The notes under the pieces are model-generated. The model was not told the DNA's origin. It saw nothing but the letters and a program-made list of their open reading frames with translations, and searched no databases. A stretch of DNA of 64,000 bases from Dreissena polymorpha (taxonomy: Eukaryota; Mollusca; Bivalvia; Myida; Dreissenidae): positions 69,138,110 to 69,202,109 of the forward strand of contig NC_068359.1 in assembly GCF_020536995.1 (NCBI RefSeq), written 5' to 3'. This document shows positions 12,834 through 26,890 of this stretch, one piece after another (the first letter of the stretch is position 1; every line of letters starts with the position of its first letter). The position numbers were made by a program, and so were the translations under genes.

Positions 12834-13056
12834 CTTTGTATTTGGATATGTAAAAATATTCATATGCTACGTATTTTTAGTATACCAAATATATGAATAA
12901 TGGAAAATCTGAAAATTATTGGAAGATACATTTTAGTTTCCATCCGCAAATGTTCTATTTAATGCAAATGACTAATATACAATACAGAACAATACATTTA
13001 CGTAATATTAAATATGTTTGAATCAGGAAACGACAAAACCATAATCAGAAGAGAGG

Positions 13057-13062
13057 AATAAA
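13057..13062 (+). terminator. Possible G1 poly(A) signal AATAAA
   Basis: The canonical hexamer lies about 225 bp after the proposed G1 stop codon. AATAAA is common by chance in such AT-rich DNA. Confidence 0.35.
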
Positions 13063-16000
13063 ATGAAGAAATATACGGGATTACGTGTAACTGCTGATTT
13101 ATTAAATACTTAAACATTAACTTTAGACACATTAAAAGGGGTATAATAAATACAAGTTCACAATTTGACTATGGAAGTGGATCTGTCAATGTAAATCTAT
13201 AGCAAACGTTTGAAGACGCACGTTGAGCTTAGAATATATATCTGTACGCGTTCGGGGTTTTAAAGTATTATACCGTTCCTTGTATTACAATTCCTTTTAA
13301 AGGAAAATATGTTTTCAAGCCTTATATAATTAAGCTAAAAGTTCTAAGAACACTGCGAGGACATTTAGATATCATTTAACAGTTTGCCTGGTGTAAGACT
13401 GTGGTAATGATAATTTTTAAGGTATCGTCATTTCTACGAACCCAGAAATTGCATTTAGTTAATCAATTATAGACTCTGCCACTTTTTCTTTGCAAAACTA
13501 TTGCTTAGTGGGATTTTCAGTATAAAAACATTAACATGTATTATGCAATTTTAATGAAATTCAGTATTAATGTCAGTTTTATTTGTTGTCTTCTTTTGTT
13601 CACAATTTTGCCGAATAAATGATCAAATGACATATTGAAGTTTTGATTATGCATTTTCAAAATAACAAATTTTAAAGAGCATGCGCACTATGAGATAAAT
13701 ACAAACACGTAAGTGGATCTCTTTAATTTTATCGTTGCCCTATTAATCTTTTTTAATTTACAGCGACATAATAATCAAATTTGATGTAACCAGGTCAAAA
13801 CACATGAAAAAAGAATCGTTTATAATTGGTACAATAATCATAAGTATTACCGTTAATTCAAAACATTTCTTAAAAAAGATGTTCTTTTGTTCAAAACACA
13901 TTTGAAACTCATTATTATTAAAGGGTCAATATGCCACAGCATGCATGCTGCTTAATGACATTATTATAAACATAACTTGCATAGTAATTATGCTATATTA
14001 CAAACATGCAACTAATTCCAACTTTCCATCCATCCACGAATACTATTTTTTTTAAGTATAATTGACAATCGCTTTAAACATATTTGATTACTAACAGTCA
14101 TATTTCAATACTTAATAATACTGCACCACTTTTATGCTATCAAACTTTCATGTTTCTTCCTGCTGAATGAAGTGGGCAATTACAGACCATTCTATGCATG
14201 AACCGAGTTATAATATAACAAGGAATCGAAAAGAAATTTGACGATAAAGCGCAAATTATCATACAGGGAGAAAACTCTGGCTTGGAAACCGAAATTTCCG
14301 AGGTATACACTTGTTTTCAAACAGCATTAGTGGCATTCGAGGTGGTTTTACTGATAGTGCAGATCGCAAGAGTTGTATACGTGTATAATATTTAATGAAT
14401 ACTTATCATGATTTATTTTCAAATTTCGCAACAAACGAAACGTACGCGCATGTGGTTATTTAGCGATACTCACATATGTGCATGCGTTGATACACGTTTA
14501 ATCGTGCGTATAACTTAATTTCCCAAGTGTGGTGCCTCTTTTGACTGTCCTCAGAGTACTCATTCATTGAGAAATGTTCGCAGATGTGACTGCATAGATT
14601 CTAGTCGGACGTACACACACGGGTCACCAATTATACTGCACCTCCAGTTTCATTTCGTTGATTTTGGGGAAATGAGGGGTATACATTTAGTTAAGTCATT
14701 TACAACTAACCACTATGATTTAATACACGTTCGCCGTTAAGAATCATTGATACTAGCTTGCGCCGACAATATGACGATTTACTTTTTTTACTGGAAATTT
14801 TTGCCAAATATACTTTATGTCCTCAAGGTATTTGTCATGTTTTTCTCAGTTATGAAGTTTTCTACAAATATTTTTTCAAAATCAAGAAATATTTTATTGT
14901 CGCATAAGTGGTCAAACATTATATAAAAATGATGGCACAATTTTTTTATATGACTGCTCTTTGTAATTGAAGAAATCTTTGCTGCACTGTTGAATAATTC
15001 ATCAGGCTGAACAGACAAAACGAATAACATACCCACTGGTGATTATATTGAGAACGAGAAATATATGAACAGTATTTTAAGCAAATGAATATTTTCAGCT
15101 AAAATATTTAAAGATTTTTGAAGCGATTGAAAACGTTTAACGATTATGTGCATGTATTTTGCGCGTCTTTTATGAGTTTAACCCTTATTTTGTGCGATAA
15201 TCATTTGCAAAAAAGGTGCAATGCCATTCAATATAATTGCGCAAATTGGCAAGATAACATAAATAAGTGACAGTTATTATCTGGGTCCGGCAACAACTCA
15301 AATCACACTTTAGCTAAGTTGATTAAACGTTTAACTCAACCATTTTTGCTTTGCTATTCAAATGAGAAAAAGCAATATACGATAATGAAAATTAGATCTG
15401 GTTTAGTTTTCACAAGAACAAAAACTGTCTAAGGCACGATGCAATTTATTTAAAGAAATGTCATTACAATACTTTCGTGTTCACATGATTTGAGAAAAAA
15501 GTTTATCAAATTCGAACCCAAGATCATAGTAACGCATTTCAGCAAAAAATGTTATGCATGGTATAAAACTCCACTTGCATTGTTTGGTTGTGAACGCAAA
15601 TACATACACACAGACTATTAACATGTTGACTCGTGTTTATCTTCCGCTTTCAATGTACTTTCAGGATAACACGAAGTTAAGATTGTTTATGGCGATGATA
15701 CGATGGTAGGCTTTTAGGATATCGATGGCGCGATGGTACACTTATATGATGAGGATGACACCCGGCACGAATGCGATGATATAGCTGAATATAACACATG
15801 ATTATTAATGCACTAAACATGAATTCTATGGACAACATAAAAATAATTTGCACTTGCGTTTGAAACTTTGTCAAGGATATTTATTTCCCTTATATAATGA
15901 TATATGAGCGTGACAAAGTCTTAGCAAACATTTTACCTTGTTCGAAGAGTTCATTAGCATAGCATTATGTTGTCTTCAGGAATCTTCAATTCCTCGGTAT

Positions 16001-16065
16001 GGTCCTAATTTTTAACATTACATTCCACATCTGCAGTTTATCAAAACTACTCGTTCAATAAATCA
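13063..16065. other. Intergenic, nothing recognised
   Basis: AT-rich sequence between G1 and the LINE. Short open frames here lack motifs, splice context or paralogues in the window. Confidence 0.5.
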
Positions 16066-17052
16066 GTGAGTTCAATCCAATCAACAGTTGCGCAACTATA
16101 TTATAGACAGAGCAATTCGTTATTATGCAATGCAGAAAGAATCTCACGCGTTGTGCAAAGGTTTTTAAATATACGAATAACTACTACAACTGTCTCGGTG
16201 GCAAATAGCTTGGGTAAAATTTTTATGAAAATACTTAGTTCTCGATTGACACGATGGGCTGATCAGTATGAAGTTATCGACGAGTCACAAGCAGGATTTA
16301 GATCTGGCTATAGTACAACGGACAATATGTTTCATTTAAGCGCTGTTATTCAAAAATATATAACAAAACGACGAGGAAGAGTATACGTATTTTTCATTGA
16401 CTATTTTAAAGCGTTTGATAGTTGTAAGCATCAGCATCTATGCAGCAGCTTAGTGCGAAAAGGGGTCAACGAAAATAGGCTGTTGTTGGGTGTTTTTAAA
16501 TCCATGTATAGACAGCTTCGCTCGTGTGTTAAACTGTCAACAGGCCTCACTGAATATTTTGAGTGTAACAACGGAACAAAACAAGGATGCGTCAGTTCAA
16601 GCGTAAGTTTTGCGCTCTTTATAAACGACCTTGTAACTCACTTGAATCAGCATTGCGGAAGTGGAATCTTTATATCCAACCAAATAGATAAAATACAAGC
16701 ACTGATCTTTGCAGACGACAGTGCAGCAGCTGCCGAGACCGCTTTCAAACTGCAGATACAAATAAATAAAATACAGGAATTCTGCGAGGGCACGGGTATG
16801 CAGCTTACCTTGGACAAATCGAAAATTTTAGTGTTTAGAAATGGTGGTCCACTTAGACAGTATGGGCGATGGTTCTATAATAATACGCCTATTGCAGTCG
16901 TTTCGCTCTACAGGTACCTTGGATCATTCTTTACACCAAAATTATGTGGACGAAAACCAATGATACGTTATCAATGCAAGCGAAAAAGGCAGCCGACTCA
17001 ATATTTCGTTACCAAACATATTTTGGCACTTCCACCACCACGAAGCTTTTAA
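16066..17052 (+). pseudogene. LINE reverse transcriptase fragment (328 codons)
   Basis: The longest intact frame of the LINE. It covers the palm and start of the thumb of a non-LTR reverse transcriptase, with both catalytic Asp boxes (F-I-D-Y and F-A-D-D) present. The Met at 16066 is not a true start. The first 40 or so residues do not look like the family and may be flanking DNA. Confidence 0.8.
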
Positions 17053-18182
17053 ATTATTCGATGCAATTGTCAAACCAATATTGCTATACTCGGCGGAATT
17101 ATGGGGACATCAAACGTGTGATAAAATAGCGTACAAATTCATTTTTGCAAACGATTAGCATGCTTGAATCAAAACGTAACAAACAGTTTCTCATGAGCAG
17201 AATGTGGACGCCTCCCACTTAACGTTGACTATATGTTCAAGTGTGTCAAATACTGGGTGACTCTAACACAGATGGCTAGTACCAGATACCCTAAGCAGTG
17301 CTACTTAATGTTACGGCGCTTAAACGACGTTGGTCGAGTAACGTGGGCAACGCATGTTAAACATTTACTTTTTATGTTCGGGATTGGCCACGCATGAATT
17401 GGTAATGAACTTGGGAACAGTGTTACATTCTTAAACATATTCCATACCAGACTAGTTGACTGTGCGAAGAAAATCCTCTTAGGGGATATAAATTCTCGTG
17501 CGAAAGGATTGCACTATAAACTGTTTAAAAGCTTAATTGCGCCAGAGCGCTAGTTATCTACACAATTGCCATATCGTTTAAAACAGTGTCTGATGATAGA
17601 AAAGGGTCGTCATATCGGTATTGACAGGGAATATAGATTCTGTCAATTATACCTACATAGAAATGTGTATAGTAGCGAAAATGAGTTTCACTTTTTATTA
17701 GTCTGTCCTGTTTATAATCATGTAAGAGACCAATATTTCATGAATAACTGGTTGGAATGTACAATATCAGAACATTTATTTGTACTTATTATGTCTGACA
17801 CTAGGCAACAAGCTATTTTTGCAAAGAGCAGATATCTTGACGTTGCATATAAGATACGAGAGAGTTTACTGTAACTGAAGGCAAACTCGCATATAGTGTA
17901 TATGTTGTGCGATACTGTTTCATTCGTAAATGCGCTACTAAATAATTTGATAACACCTGTCTTCGATAATATTCCCAAAACATTTAACTAACGCTTACAC
18001 GATTTACTGTTTGTCTATAAGGATTATTCTTTTTTGTTTTTACCTAACACGTCTTTCCAGTTATATTGTTGTTAATATTATATGCCATGCAACTACTTAT
18101 GATAACTGCATGTATGTTTGTATTTTGGGCCGGAGGCCTTACATTACAAATAAACCTATTGTCATATATTGTCATATTGTCA
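16066..18182 (+). mobile_element. 5'-truncated, decayed LINE (CR1/L2-like non-LTR retrotransposon)
   Basis: The reverse transcriptase fragment opens near residue 45 of the frame at 16066, with S-L-G-K-I-F and SQAGFRSGYSTTDN. It continues with catalytic motif A (FFIDYFKAFD), G-T-K-Q-G-C and the F-A-D-D catalytic box near 16708, then the thumb (R-Y-L-G-S-F-F-T-P). Downstream frames hold the thumb-to-tail region (KPILLYSAELWG near 17077) and the C-terminal zinc-like tail at 17566-17874 (FHFLLVCPVYNHVR). Endonuclease and most of the fingers are absent. Frame changes near 16950 and 17130-17560 show it is inactive. The 3' end is set by a short repeat, attgtcat-attgtcat-attgtc, ending at 18182. Such 3' microsatellites are typical of CR1/L2-type LINEs and support that class. 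The exact 5' edge is uncertain. Confidence 0.85.
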
Positions 18183-21023
18183 AAACAGTATCATTAAAGA
18201 ACGCGTTGTGTGGTTGTGTGAACGTAATTATATACTTTCATCTGGATAGTGACTGCATTTGTAATGTGTGCGAACCCGACGGAAACGATACCATCTCAAT
18301 TCAACAAACATAACACGTAAGTGCAGTAAGCAAGTATATCCCTGATATGTCATGCTCCGTCTGCATGCCTGCATTATAACTGAATGTATCTTGGTATTAT
18401 ACTAATTATGATGATGTTAATAGAGATCATTATGCTCATAATAATTAATTTTGTTATCAATGTTATCAGTATGAATACTACTGTTTTCAATTGTTATTAG
18501 TATCATTATGTTTTGATTCATTTAATTATTACTTAAATTCCATCATAATTATAACAGTGTATTTGTATAAAATGTTATAGTTTTTGGCGCTAATTTGCGT
18601 CACTGTTGTTTGGACTTTGTTACGTTTTTCCTGTGTGTTTGCTTTTTGACGTCAATAGTCAAATAGTTTGCTGACTAACAAAAATAAAATGCATTCCATT
18701 AATAAAAATAATTATCATTTGTCTATGTCTATGATGAAACCGTTTTATGTATTTGAAACAAAATCAGGCAACTCAGTTGGGTCTATTGTCATTGATAAAA
18801 AAATGCAATAACAAGGATAGATACTCGATCATTGTATTATCAGACTTCATAAACAATAAAAGGACTTAAAATTTTAGCGACAGGGTTAGGGATCAAAAGA
18901 AGTCAGTTTATTCATGGAAATAACATCAGGTAAATAACGTACCAAAAAGAAAAAAATATTTACATGTTATAATGACGACTGCACGTTCTTTTTAAACTTC
19001 GAGACGGCAGACGGATGCCTTTTGCATCTGAACAAGAATTCTTGTTGAAAACATAAGAGCAAAAAATCAATAGCACAAATACAATTCAATGAAGCCCCTT
19101 TAGCTCTATCAAACGTATCAATACGTTTTACATGACAGTGATTCTAATCGATCCGTTTGTCGCCTCAGCGGTAAACATCAAAATGACGTGATTGTGGGGA
19201 AGGTTGCGCTTCTCGCTGTTGTTGAAACATATCTAAGGAGGTACTTAAGTTTGTTGTCAGGGATATTCTGGATTTCTTTCACATATAAATAGCACCACGA
19301 TGACACTATGTCACATACCGCGATAACTCTTGGCACACAAACATTGCGGTTTTCGTTGTCTAACGGATTGTTTTATGAAGTGAATTAATGGAGTAACTTT
19401 CATTATATGCATACACTGCTTTTGATTTTAATACGAATGAATGCACTGTTTTACTTGTAATTCACTCGTCGTTCGGTGTTGGCTTTTGTCGATTTAAAAA
19501 AAAGCAATGAAGCAAGACCGAACGTTAACAGCAAACGGCAACTGTCAAAACTGTCAATATGGAAGAAAAGAAGAAACAATATCCGAGAGACACATCACGA
19601 TTGCATTGACATAGGAATGTCTTTCCATAAGATAGACAAGGCCGGATTTAGCAACAGTATGTATATAAATATATCATTTGTAATGTCTTTTTAGACACAA
19701 ACCACAGAATAATTTGATTTAAATGTATGAGAAATGAATGATATGGTTATAGTAATAGAGCCGTAACATTATATTACACAATTGAAATAAACAATGAAAT
19801 AAAAACATACCAACATACCATAGAAATGCATGTTTAAAAATAAGTTATTATTTTAAGAATATGGATCTTCTTTTAATTAGATACTTAATGGTAAATCAAA
19901 GGCCATGAATAACACCATCATTTATTAATGGTATTATTAAATCGGAATCACAGTATCTTTTGCATAATGCACTGTATATACATGAACCAAAAATACAAAA
20001 TGTACATGTATAATATCGGAAATCATCTAAGCAACCCAGAGGGAACTTTGGGTGCCAGTATCTGACAAGTTGAATGCCACTGGCCATTTCCAAGGGGATT
20101 CAGCTATTTTAGAAAAGAACAAGAAAAACACCAGAGAGATCACAGGAACGCCTACATGTACTACCGAATAGAGATCTCTTTGACAGGTACTAGTACCTTA
20201 AATATTAAACACATTGTTTACAATTTCAAACCAGCGACATTGTATACGTTCAAGATAACAGTTCATGTTATTTTTTGTATTAATGAATATTGACACTTTA
20301 CAGGTAACAGTTGTCAAATATCATGTAAGCATGTGCAAAATAGTTTTAAGCTCCTGTTATAAAAGTTTCAAACGCACATTTACACTGATGGAATTAGTAC
20401 ATCCCATTTAGTGTTAATAGTACTGACAATCAGTAAAATTTTAAAATGATTTCACTTGAAAGATATGGGCTTTTTTATAAAATAATGTATTAATGTATAC
20501 AGATATATATGCTGATCTGTAATCAAAAGGACAAGGTCCAGTTGGAAAGACCCTGCCATTGTTAACTGAGGCAGTCAAAGATGTAGTAAGAAATCAGAGT
20601 GCGACAGTTGTCGGTGCGGCAGGTACAGAATATGACTCCACATTGGCATCACTTATCTAGTAAGAATCAGAAAAAAAAAGATCAAACTAAATTTCTTTCC
20701 TGATCCTAAAGACTCATGGTACGGATCAATATGGACAATTAAAATAAAATGCTGAAGACCAAACATTTTATTACATAAATATATCGCTAAGATTTTTTCT
20801 GCACTTGGATGGGCATATCGACAGTATTACCCAATACAAAGTTTATAATACAAAATAACACTTTATCCAGTTTTCACAGCAGTCTTGAAATAACTCCAAG
20901 TGGGATAAACTTTTCTTTATTCACACTATGTTGAATAAAGCATACACACGCTTTGACAGATTCTTTCCGCAATAAGTTAGTTTATTGCATTTATTTCGAC
21001 ATAAAATGTAGACAATGACGGCA
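18183..21023. other. Intergenic; possible orphan exon remnants, no firm gene
   Basis: It holds a good TATA-like box (TATAAATA at 19284-19291), followed by open but unremarkable frames ending at a gtatgt donor-like site (19657). A 45-codon stop-free stretch at 20521-20655 reads with coding-like composition (GQGPVGKTLPLL, VVGAAGTEYDSTLASL) but ends in two stops and has no clear acceptor. I recognise neither. Confidence 0.3.
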
Positions 21024-21180
21024 TAAATAGAATACTAGGTTTGTGTTAAATATACATGTAGATTATTTTATCTTGCTCGGCTAGAAAATCTGTAGTGCTT
21101 GCCAAGGCTCGCGCATCCGGATTTCTAAGCCTCGCATGATAAAATTATTAATATTTAACCCTAACCTAGTATTCTTTATA
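21024..21180. repeat. Palindromic MITE-like element
   Basis: Left arm 'gaatactaggtttgtgttaa' (from 21030) and right arm 'ttaaccctaacctagtattc' (to 21174) are inverted copies with two mismatches. The match continues inward less exactly to about 40 bp per arm. The GC-richer centre contains cgcgcatccgg. The form fits a foldback or MITE element. Confidence 0.65.
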
Positions 21181-23590
21181 AGTCAATGTTTTGCAAAAAT
21201 AGAGTAACCCCCATTAATTATTACAAACAAGGCTCCTAGGGAGTTCGAACTTTAAACCCAAAGTCTACTACAATGTTTTCACCAGTAGAAAACAGAAAAT
21301 AATTAAAATATAATACAAAATTATCTGCCGATGCCCCTTTAAAACATAAACTGTCTGTTATTTTTTTCAGTCCTCAACCGTTCGACATGTGACACTTAAG
21401 ACATGTGAATATTTCTTCATTGACTTTTAATGTAAAACAATTCAGATATTATATTATAAGGCCAAAAAAGTACGTTTCTGCTAAAATTGCCAAACAAATA
21501 AGAAAGGGTATGTTGAAGATCGTGTTGATCCAATTTTGGCTTTTGTGTTTTATGCAATGTAATTTCCATTGTAAAAAGGAAAAAAATTGCAATTATTAAC
21601 CGAAATACGCATACATTCATTTTACATATGCATAAGTTTGACAATTGCTACTTTTGATGGAAACACCAAGGTTAGCAAAAAATAGAAACTACATTTTTTA
21701 TTTAAAATTTACTTCGAATTAATAATCTTATCAAAGTGGGTAAGTGGGAACAAACAGCTTTAAAAATTAGTTACCAATAATGTACAAAAAATATTTGTCT
21801 AAATACTAATGTTACACACAATATTCGCACAAATGTATATGTATTATTACAGTAAAATTGTACTTCTATAATTCAACGTATAATTTACTTGTCTGATGTT
21901 TCAGAACATCAGTGTCAATTTTATCACTTTGCATTGAAATGAACCTTCTGCAAGTAGCACCTTCCCAAAGGCATGTATCATACATGAAATTAAAAACACA
22001 TTAAAAAAATAGATTATGTACGTGTTTAAAAAAAAGTAAGTGACATATTAACATGTACTAAACAAACGTTACTGTATTAAAACATAATAGTTTGCATCTT
22101 TGTATTTTAACATACACATTTCATGTATTTAAAGAATGGCAATATGAATGGCATGTTCTATGATGTATTTGTACAACTCTTAACATAAACAACTATCACA
22201 TTTTGTGGGATAATGTACGTTCAACATGTATATTTTCCAGAGTCACATCATTGAAAATCATTGTACCACCTATTGAAGCTGTTGCTTTACTGCAATTTAC
22301 TTTGTCAGTATTTACAGTCTGTTAAACTACAACACATTTCATATTGATTTGACATTATCTAAACTGAAAATTTGTAAGCTGCCACAGGATGGCAATATCA
22401 TACAGCAAGACAAGAACCCGGTAAGCTTTTACGAACCATGTGCGCGTATATCTTGTCACATAACAAGCACATGTTATTGAAAATGTTCTTTTTGTACTAT
22501 CATAAGTGTTTGTTTATTTATTTGTTAGAAATAAGTGGTGTTTGCTTATAGAATTCTGCAGCCGTTTGTAGTAAGTAAACATCGGTATTTAGTGAAAATA
22601 GCAACTTTTCATAGTAACAGACTGTAAAAGTAAAAGAGGGAGTTTGTGAAGAACAGCTGTATTAATATATCCATTTTTTAATTTGCTTTAGAAACAGTCA
22701 ATAGTATCACAAATATAAAATTTAAAAAAAATCAACGAATCAAAATTTGTTTAAAAATAGGAGATTAATTACATATTGAGTATCATGTACAATTAGTCAA
22801 CTGATAAGGCATCACGTAGGTTCCATACAAGGATTTTTACTAGACTGTATTTTCAAAACAAATTTGCATTAATGCACACATTATTTAACTAATGAGTTAA
22901 TATAATGGCGTCCGCCTTTCAGTTTGTATAAGTTTTTTTTTTTTAAACATTGATTAGATCATACACTCTTTTTATAAAAGTATTATACACTCACGAATTG
23001 TCAACACATTCTTTAATAGTACAAATTCAACTTGTCATCGAGTGTTTAGTGCGTAAATTCTTCTTACGTACGTTAAAATAAAAATTAATCTTTTTGTATT
23101 AAACAAAAAGCTGCTTATTGTTCATATTGATCAATCACATTTCTTCAAAATGTATCTCTACCCACAGTTGAAGATTTAACATTTCTGATTGATGACTGAA
23201 ATCCCATAGTAATGCTGAACTGCTAGAGTATATTAAAATTAAACAAATTAAAGATATTCTTTGTTTCAGGAAATAACTGTTCGATTAACCAGTGTACTGT
23301 CCTACGCGATTCTAATATTATGAATTTTCAATAAACGTATATGATTCCCACACGATGCTTTTCGAAAATTTATATCTTCGCATGTATTTCACGAACAACT
23401 CCGCATGAATTGTGTACACGTCGTGTCTCTTCATCACTGACCCTAGCGTTGCAGTAAACTGATTAACCAATTATTGATCGTTTCCTTTTCGAAATAGTTT
23501 GACCACGTTATCAGCGGGAGGATTAACGGTATGGTACATATAACAAACCGTGACTAATTTACTGAAATCGTTGTAATATAAACAGAGGTT
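21181..23590. other. Intergenic upstream of T1, nothing recognised
   Basis: Very AT-rich. Short open frames on both strands at 21405-21644 overlap each other and are low-complexity; I treat them as chance. Confidence 0.45.
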
Positions 23591-23594
23591 TTCA

Positions 23595-23602
23595 TATAAA
23601 AG
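23595..23602 (+). promoter_or_regulatory. TATA box of T1 (TATAAAAG)
   Basis: A consensus-like TATAAAAG lies 83 bp before the chosen T1 start. It places the transcription start near 23625, downstream of the in-frame ATG at 23612, and so supports starting translation at 23678. Confidence 0.6.
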
Positions 23603-23677
23603 CAACGCCGCATGTTCTGTACGTTCAAACGTTGTATAAATCATTTACTAGTAAAACAAAACAATACAACAATCAGT

Positions 23678-24853
23678 ATGATGACCATAATTAAGTTGAC
23701 TGTTTTGGCGATGCTCGTATTGTTCTTGTCAGTCAATGGGACCCTACAATCATGTCACGTGGCAGTTCTGAACGAAGATGTTCCCTTCTGTCAGTTTAGC
23801 AGCTGGCTGACATGGGAATGCGGCCGTTGCGGAGATTACCTCAAAATAAACCACGGTTACCAAGGCAACCACGTGACCACCGTACGCAAAAGAGCTCTAT
23901 GCTGCTCAGCTGTAAACATGGCTACGTTTTCCTCTTGCCTCGCAGAATGTCATCAGCTGAACGGCACGGATCACGAGGTCGGTAATTGTGCAGATGTTTG
24001 TCCGACAAAAGCTACAACAAACCTGATGGCTTTGACATCGGGGCCTTCAACGACAAACAATATTAGCGCATTGTTCGAAATCACTAGCAAAACACCAATA
24101 TATTCTCTGTCTGTATTTGACACGACGACTAGCTTAGATAATTCAACAGATTCAAACAATTCTTCAAACCGAACGGCAATCATATATACGTCTGAACTTA
24201 ATGATAGCTGTACTGTTGGACGACTTTCAATGAAAAAGGGACCATACACAAAATGTAAGTGTGATATAATTACCTTATATATGGGAATACAAAGTTATAA
24301 TGTAATTCTTGATATACACACGTTTTTAGTAGCTTTTTTTGCATTATTTGCGTTGTTCTCGTACTCATGTACTGTTTCTAGGAATACACATTAACGTGTG
24401 TATCATTTATAAAGTATTGTATGGTAATTATTTTGTGTGGATAACCGATTCATATTTATATTTACTTTAACAAACCCCATATGTTAACACGTTATACTTT
24501 AGCTCGTACAATAGAAATTATTTGTACAATACACTAGGACAAACGAAATAAATAAATCAGTTTGTGCACTGAAAGTGCATTGTTACCATAGACATAACTT
24601 ATTGAAGACGTTTTATTTTGTTGTTTCTAATGATCCTCGTGTAATGTGTTATTGTGTTTCAGTTACATACTGCACATTGACAATCGCGTCCATCACAACG
24701 GTAATTGCTGTTGTGGCGATGTTTGCTACGGTTGTCATAGTGATTAAAATCAAAAGGGGGAAGGTTAAGGTAAGCACCGAAACGTCGGACAACTCTGCAA
24801 AACCGAAATTTCGCAAAAATAGCTTGAGGCGTCTTCCCGATTGGCGCTACTAG
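23678..24853 (+). CDS. T1: type I membrane protein with TSP1-like Cys-rich ectodomain
   Basis: Join 23678-24254, 24663-24853; 255 residues. Signal peptide 1-21 (MMTIIKL then a Leu-rich core ending S-V-N-G). The mature ectodomain has ten Cys (26, 38, 48, 51, 75, 76, 87, 91, 104, 108). The pattern W-x-x-W-x-C-x-x-C-G, then T-V-R-x-R-x-L-C-C, resembles a thrombospondin type-1 repeat. A Thr/Ser/Asn-rich stalk with several N-glycosylation sequons follows, then a juxtamembrane C-x-V-G-x-L-S-x-K-K-G-P-Y motif. Exon 2 encodes the membrane helix (about 198-222), a K-I-K-R stop-transfer and a basic tail ending P-D-W-R-Y. The intron is phase 1 with gtaagt/ttcag sites, as in T2 and T3. The function is unknown; a surface receptor or adhesion role is inference. 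The tail differs from T2/T3. Confidence 0.8.
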
Positions 24854-26628
24854 AAGAACAAGAGAGTTTTAACCATTTGAAATTGATATTTTGATTACCA
24901 AACATAAATTAAAAATATGGATTATCTTAGAAAAAAAGAAACATATCTGCTGTGTTTAACATACAGGTGCTTACTCTTAAACTGAAATGAAGTCGGGCAG
25001 TTGGCTTTTTAGTCATTTTAATTTGTCTACCCACTTTTTGTTTTACTTTAAAATAGCATTTTCATTTCTTATAATGTGAGTGCCTATTATTATCACTTTG
25101 GAAAAGGCATTAAAAAAAACTCATTAATTGGAAATGAGTTATTTCTTACCTGCAATTTATATTCAAAAGTAGCTGCATATTTGAAAATTTTACCTTCATT
25201 TGACGGTTCCTTGGTATGTTTCATTTACTGTAATTTTATTGTATTGACTTTGAATAATTTAATGCCCTTTGAATAATTTAATGCCTCAGAGGTATATAAA
25301 TTGTACAAGTATTTAATAACTATAATGTCAATATGATTGATATTTGTTATGCAGATAACTAAATAAAAATATATAAAGGAATATGTTTTACAGGTAAAAA
25401 GATGCATACCTATCGACGTATTGTATTGTATTTTTATGGAAAGTAAGGGAGATGATTGTGTGTTTAACTACTCTGGTGAGAATATCTACGTTTAAGCATA
25501 CAAACTATGAAAGTGTTACAAAGCATCCAAACTATAAAAAAATATAAAATATGAACTTGTATTTTCCTGAAATTCCGCTTTATGAAAGGATAATCTATGA
25601 TGGTATTGCATTGATTTCTACTTATAAAAATATACACTGTCTCAAGTCGAACTGTTTTTTATGGATGTATATTTTATAAAGGTAATTGTTCTTCGATATA
25701 ACGTTTTCTCTGAAATAAACATTGCTTGAATCGACAATATTCTTAATATTGTTTTACTTTTTACTGTGACTCTAAATGTTTGAAATGTGAAGTAATATGG
25801 CACTTATATCTAATAAGTATAACGAAGATGATTAAAATATTGTTATTGCATATGTTATCATATATTAGATTGTATTGCCGTTGTATTATTCCGTTAACTT
25901 CATTTTGATAATGCTATGATGCATTTCAGTGTACATACATATCATGTGCTATTAAAAACGCATTATGTTTTGAACAGTATTTAAACCCTTCAATGATTTT
26001 GGATTCAAGAGTATGTTGAAATGGTATGCAAGTCCGATAAGTAGGATTATATGCTCGTTTGATTTATTAAACTATTCAAATCAATAAATGTTTTGAGTTA
26101 CTGCTTTAAAAAAAAATTGGGGTGGGGGTGGGGCGTTTACGTGTATACTTAATAAAGAGTATCTTGCATTATCTAGCACGAATATTCAACAGTAAATTCA
26201 TTCGGTAAATAATGCAAACAATACTGCAAATAAAACGTGCTGTTACGCACATGTTTCAAGCTTATATTAGTTCAGATAACTGTGTTTTTCTGGCAATTTC
26301 ATTTCTTCAATTAAGTTTTTATGTCATGTTTAAAAAATCAATATGTAAATATTTTTAAAAACTCTTTTAGTTTTTAATTATAAAGTCAACATGTGGTTGA
26401 AATGACAGAGGAAACTAATCGCCAAAATAACAGCACATACGTTACTGATAGGTATTATGATCGTGTGAAAGCAATACCAAACAATGAAGTTTAGGATGGG
26501 ATTGATGTCTTTGTAGTATTCATTCGCCGGTCATGATAAGTGTATTGAACAGACGCAATCTTTAGTTAAGTAATACATGATTCAAACAATTATCTTTACT
26601 TCTTGAACGAGGCAACATGTTAATTATA
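24854..26628. other. Downstream of T1, no gene seen
   Basis: 3' flank with several AATAAA hexamers, so the poly(A) site cannot be picked. A G-rich run (GGGGTGGGGGTGGGG, 26119-26133) might form a quadruplex. Confidence 0.4.
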
Positions 26629-26890
26629 TGAGCCGCGTTCTGAAAAACTGGGCTTAATGTATGTGCGGAAAGTGTCATCACATATTAGCCTGTGCAGGCC
26701 GCACAGGCTAATCAGGGACGACACTTTCCGCTTTAATGGTATTTTTCGTTTAAAGGAAGTCTCTTCTACACGAAAATACGGATAAGGCGGAAAGTGTTGT
26801 CCCTGATTAGCCTGTGCGGACTGCACAGGCTAATCTTGGACGACATTTTACGCACATGCATTAAATCCAGTTTTCTCAGAACGCGACTCA
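26629..26890. mobile_element. TA-flanked MITE with long inverted repeats (262 bp)
   Basis: Ends 'tgagccgcgttctgaaaaac' and, inverted, 'tgagtcgcgttctgagaaaa', flanked by TA on both sides. Internally there are two nested hairpins, 'agcctgtgca..tgcacaggct'. It carries no coding capacity. Diverged relatives lie at 31711-31862 and 41714-41887. A Tc1/mariner-type donor is inferred from the TA duplication. Confidence 0.78.

Noticed and set aside
23612-23677. Upstream in-frame ATG for T1
   Set aside because: It lies only 10 bp after the TATA box, before the expected transcription start, and would put 22 polar residues before the signal peptide.
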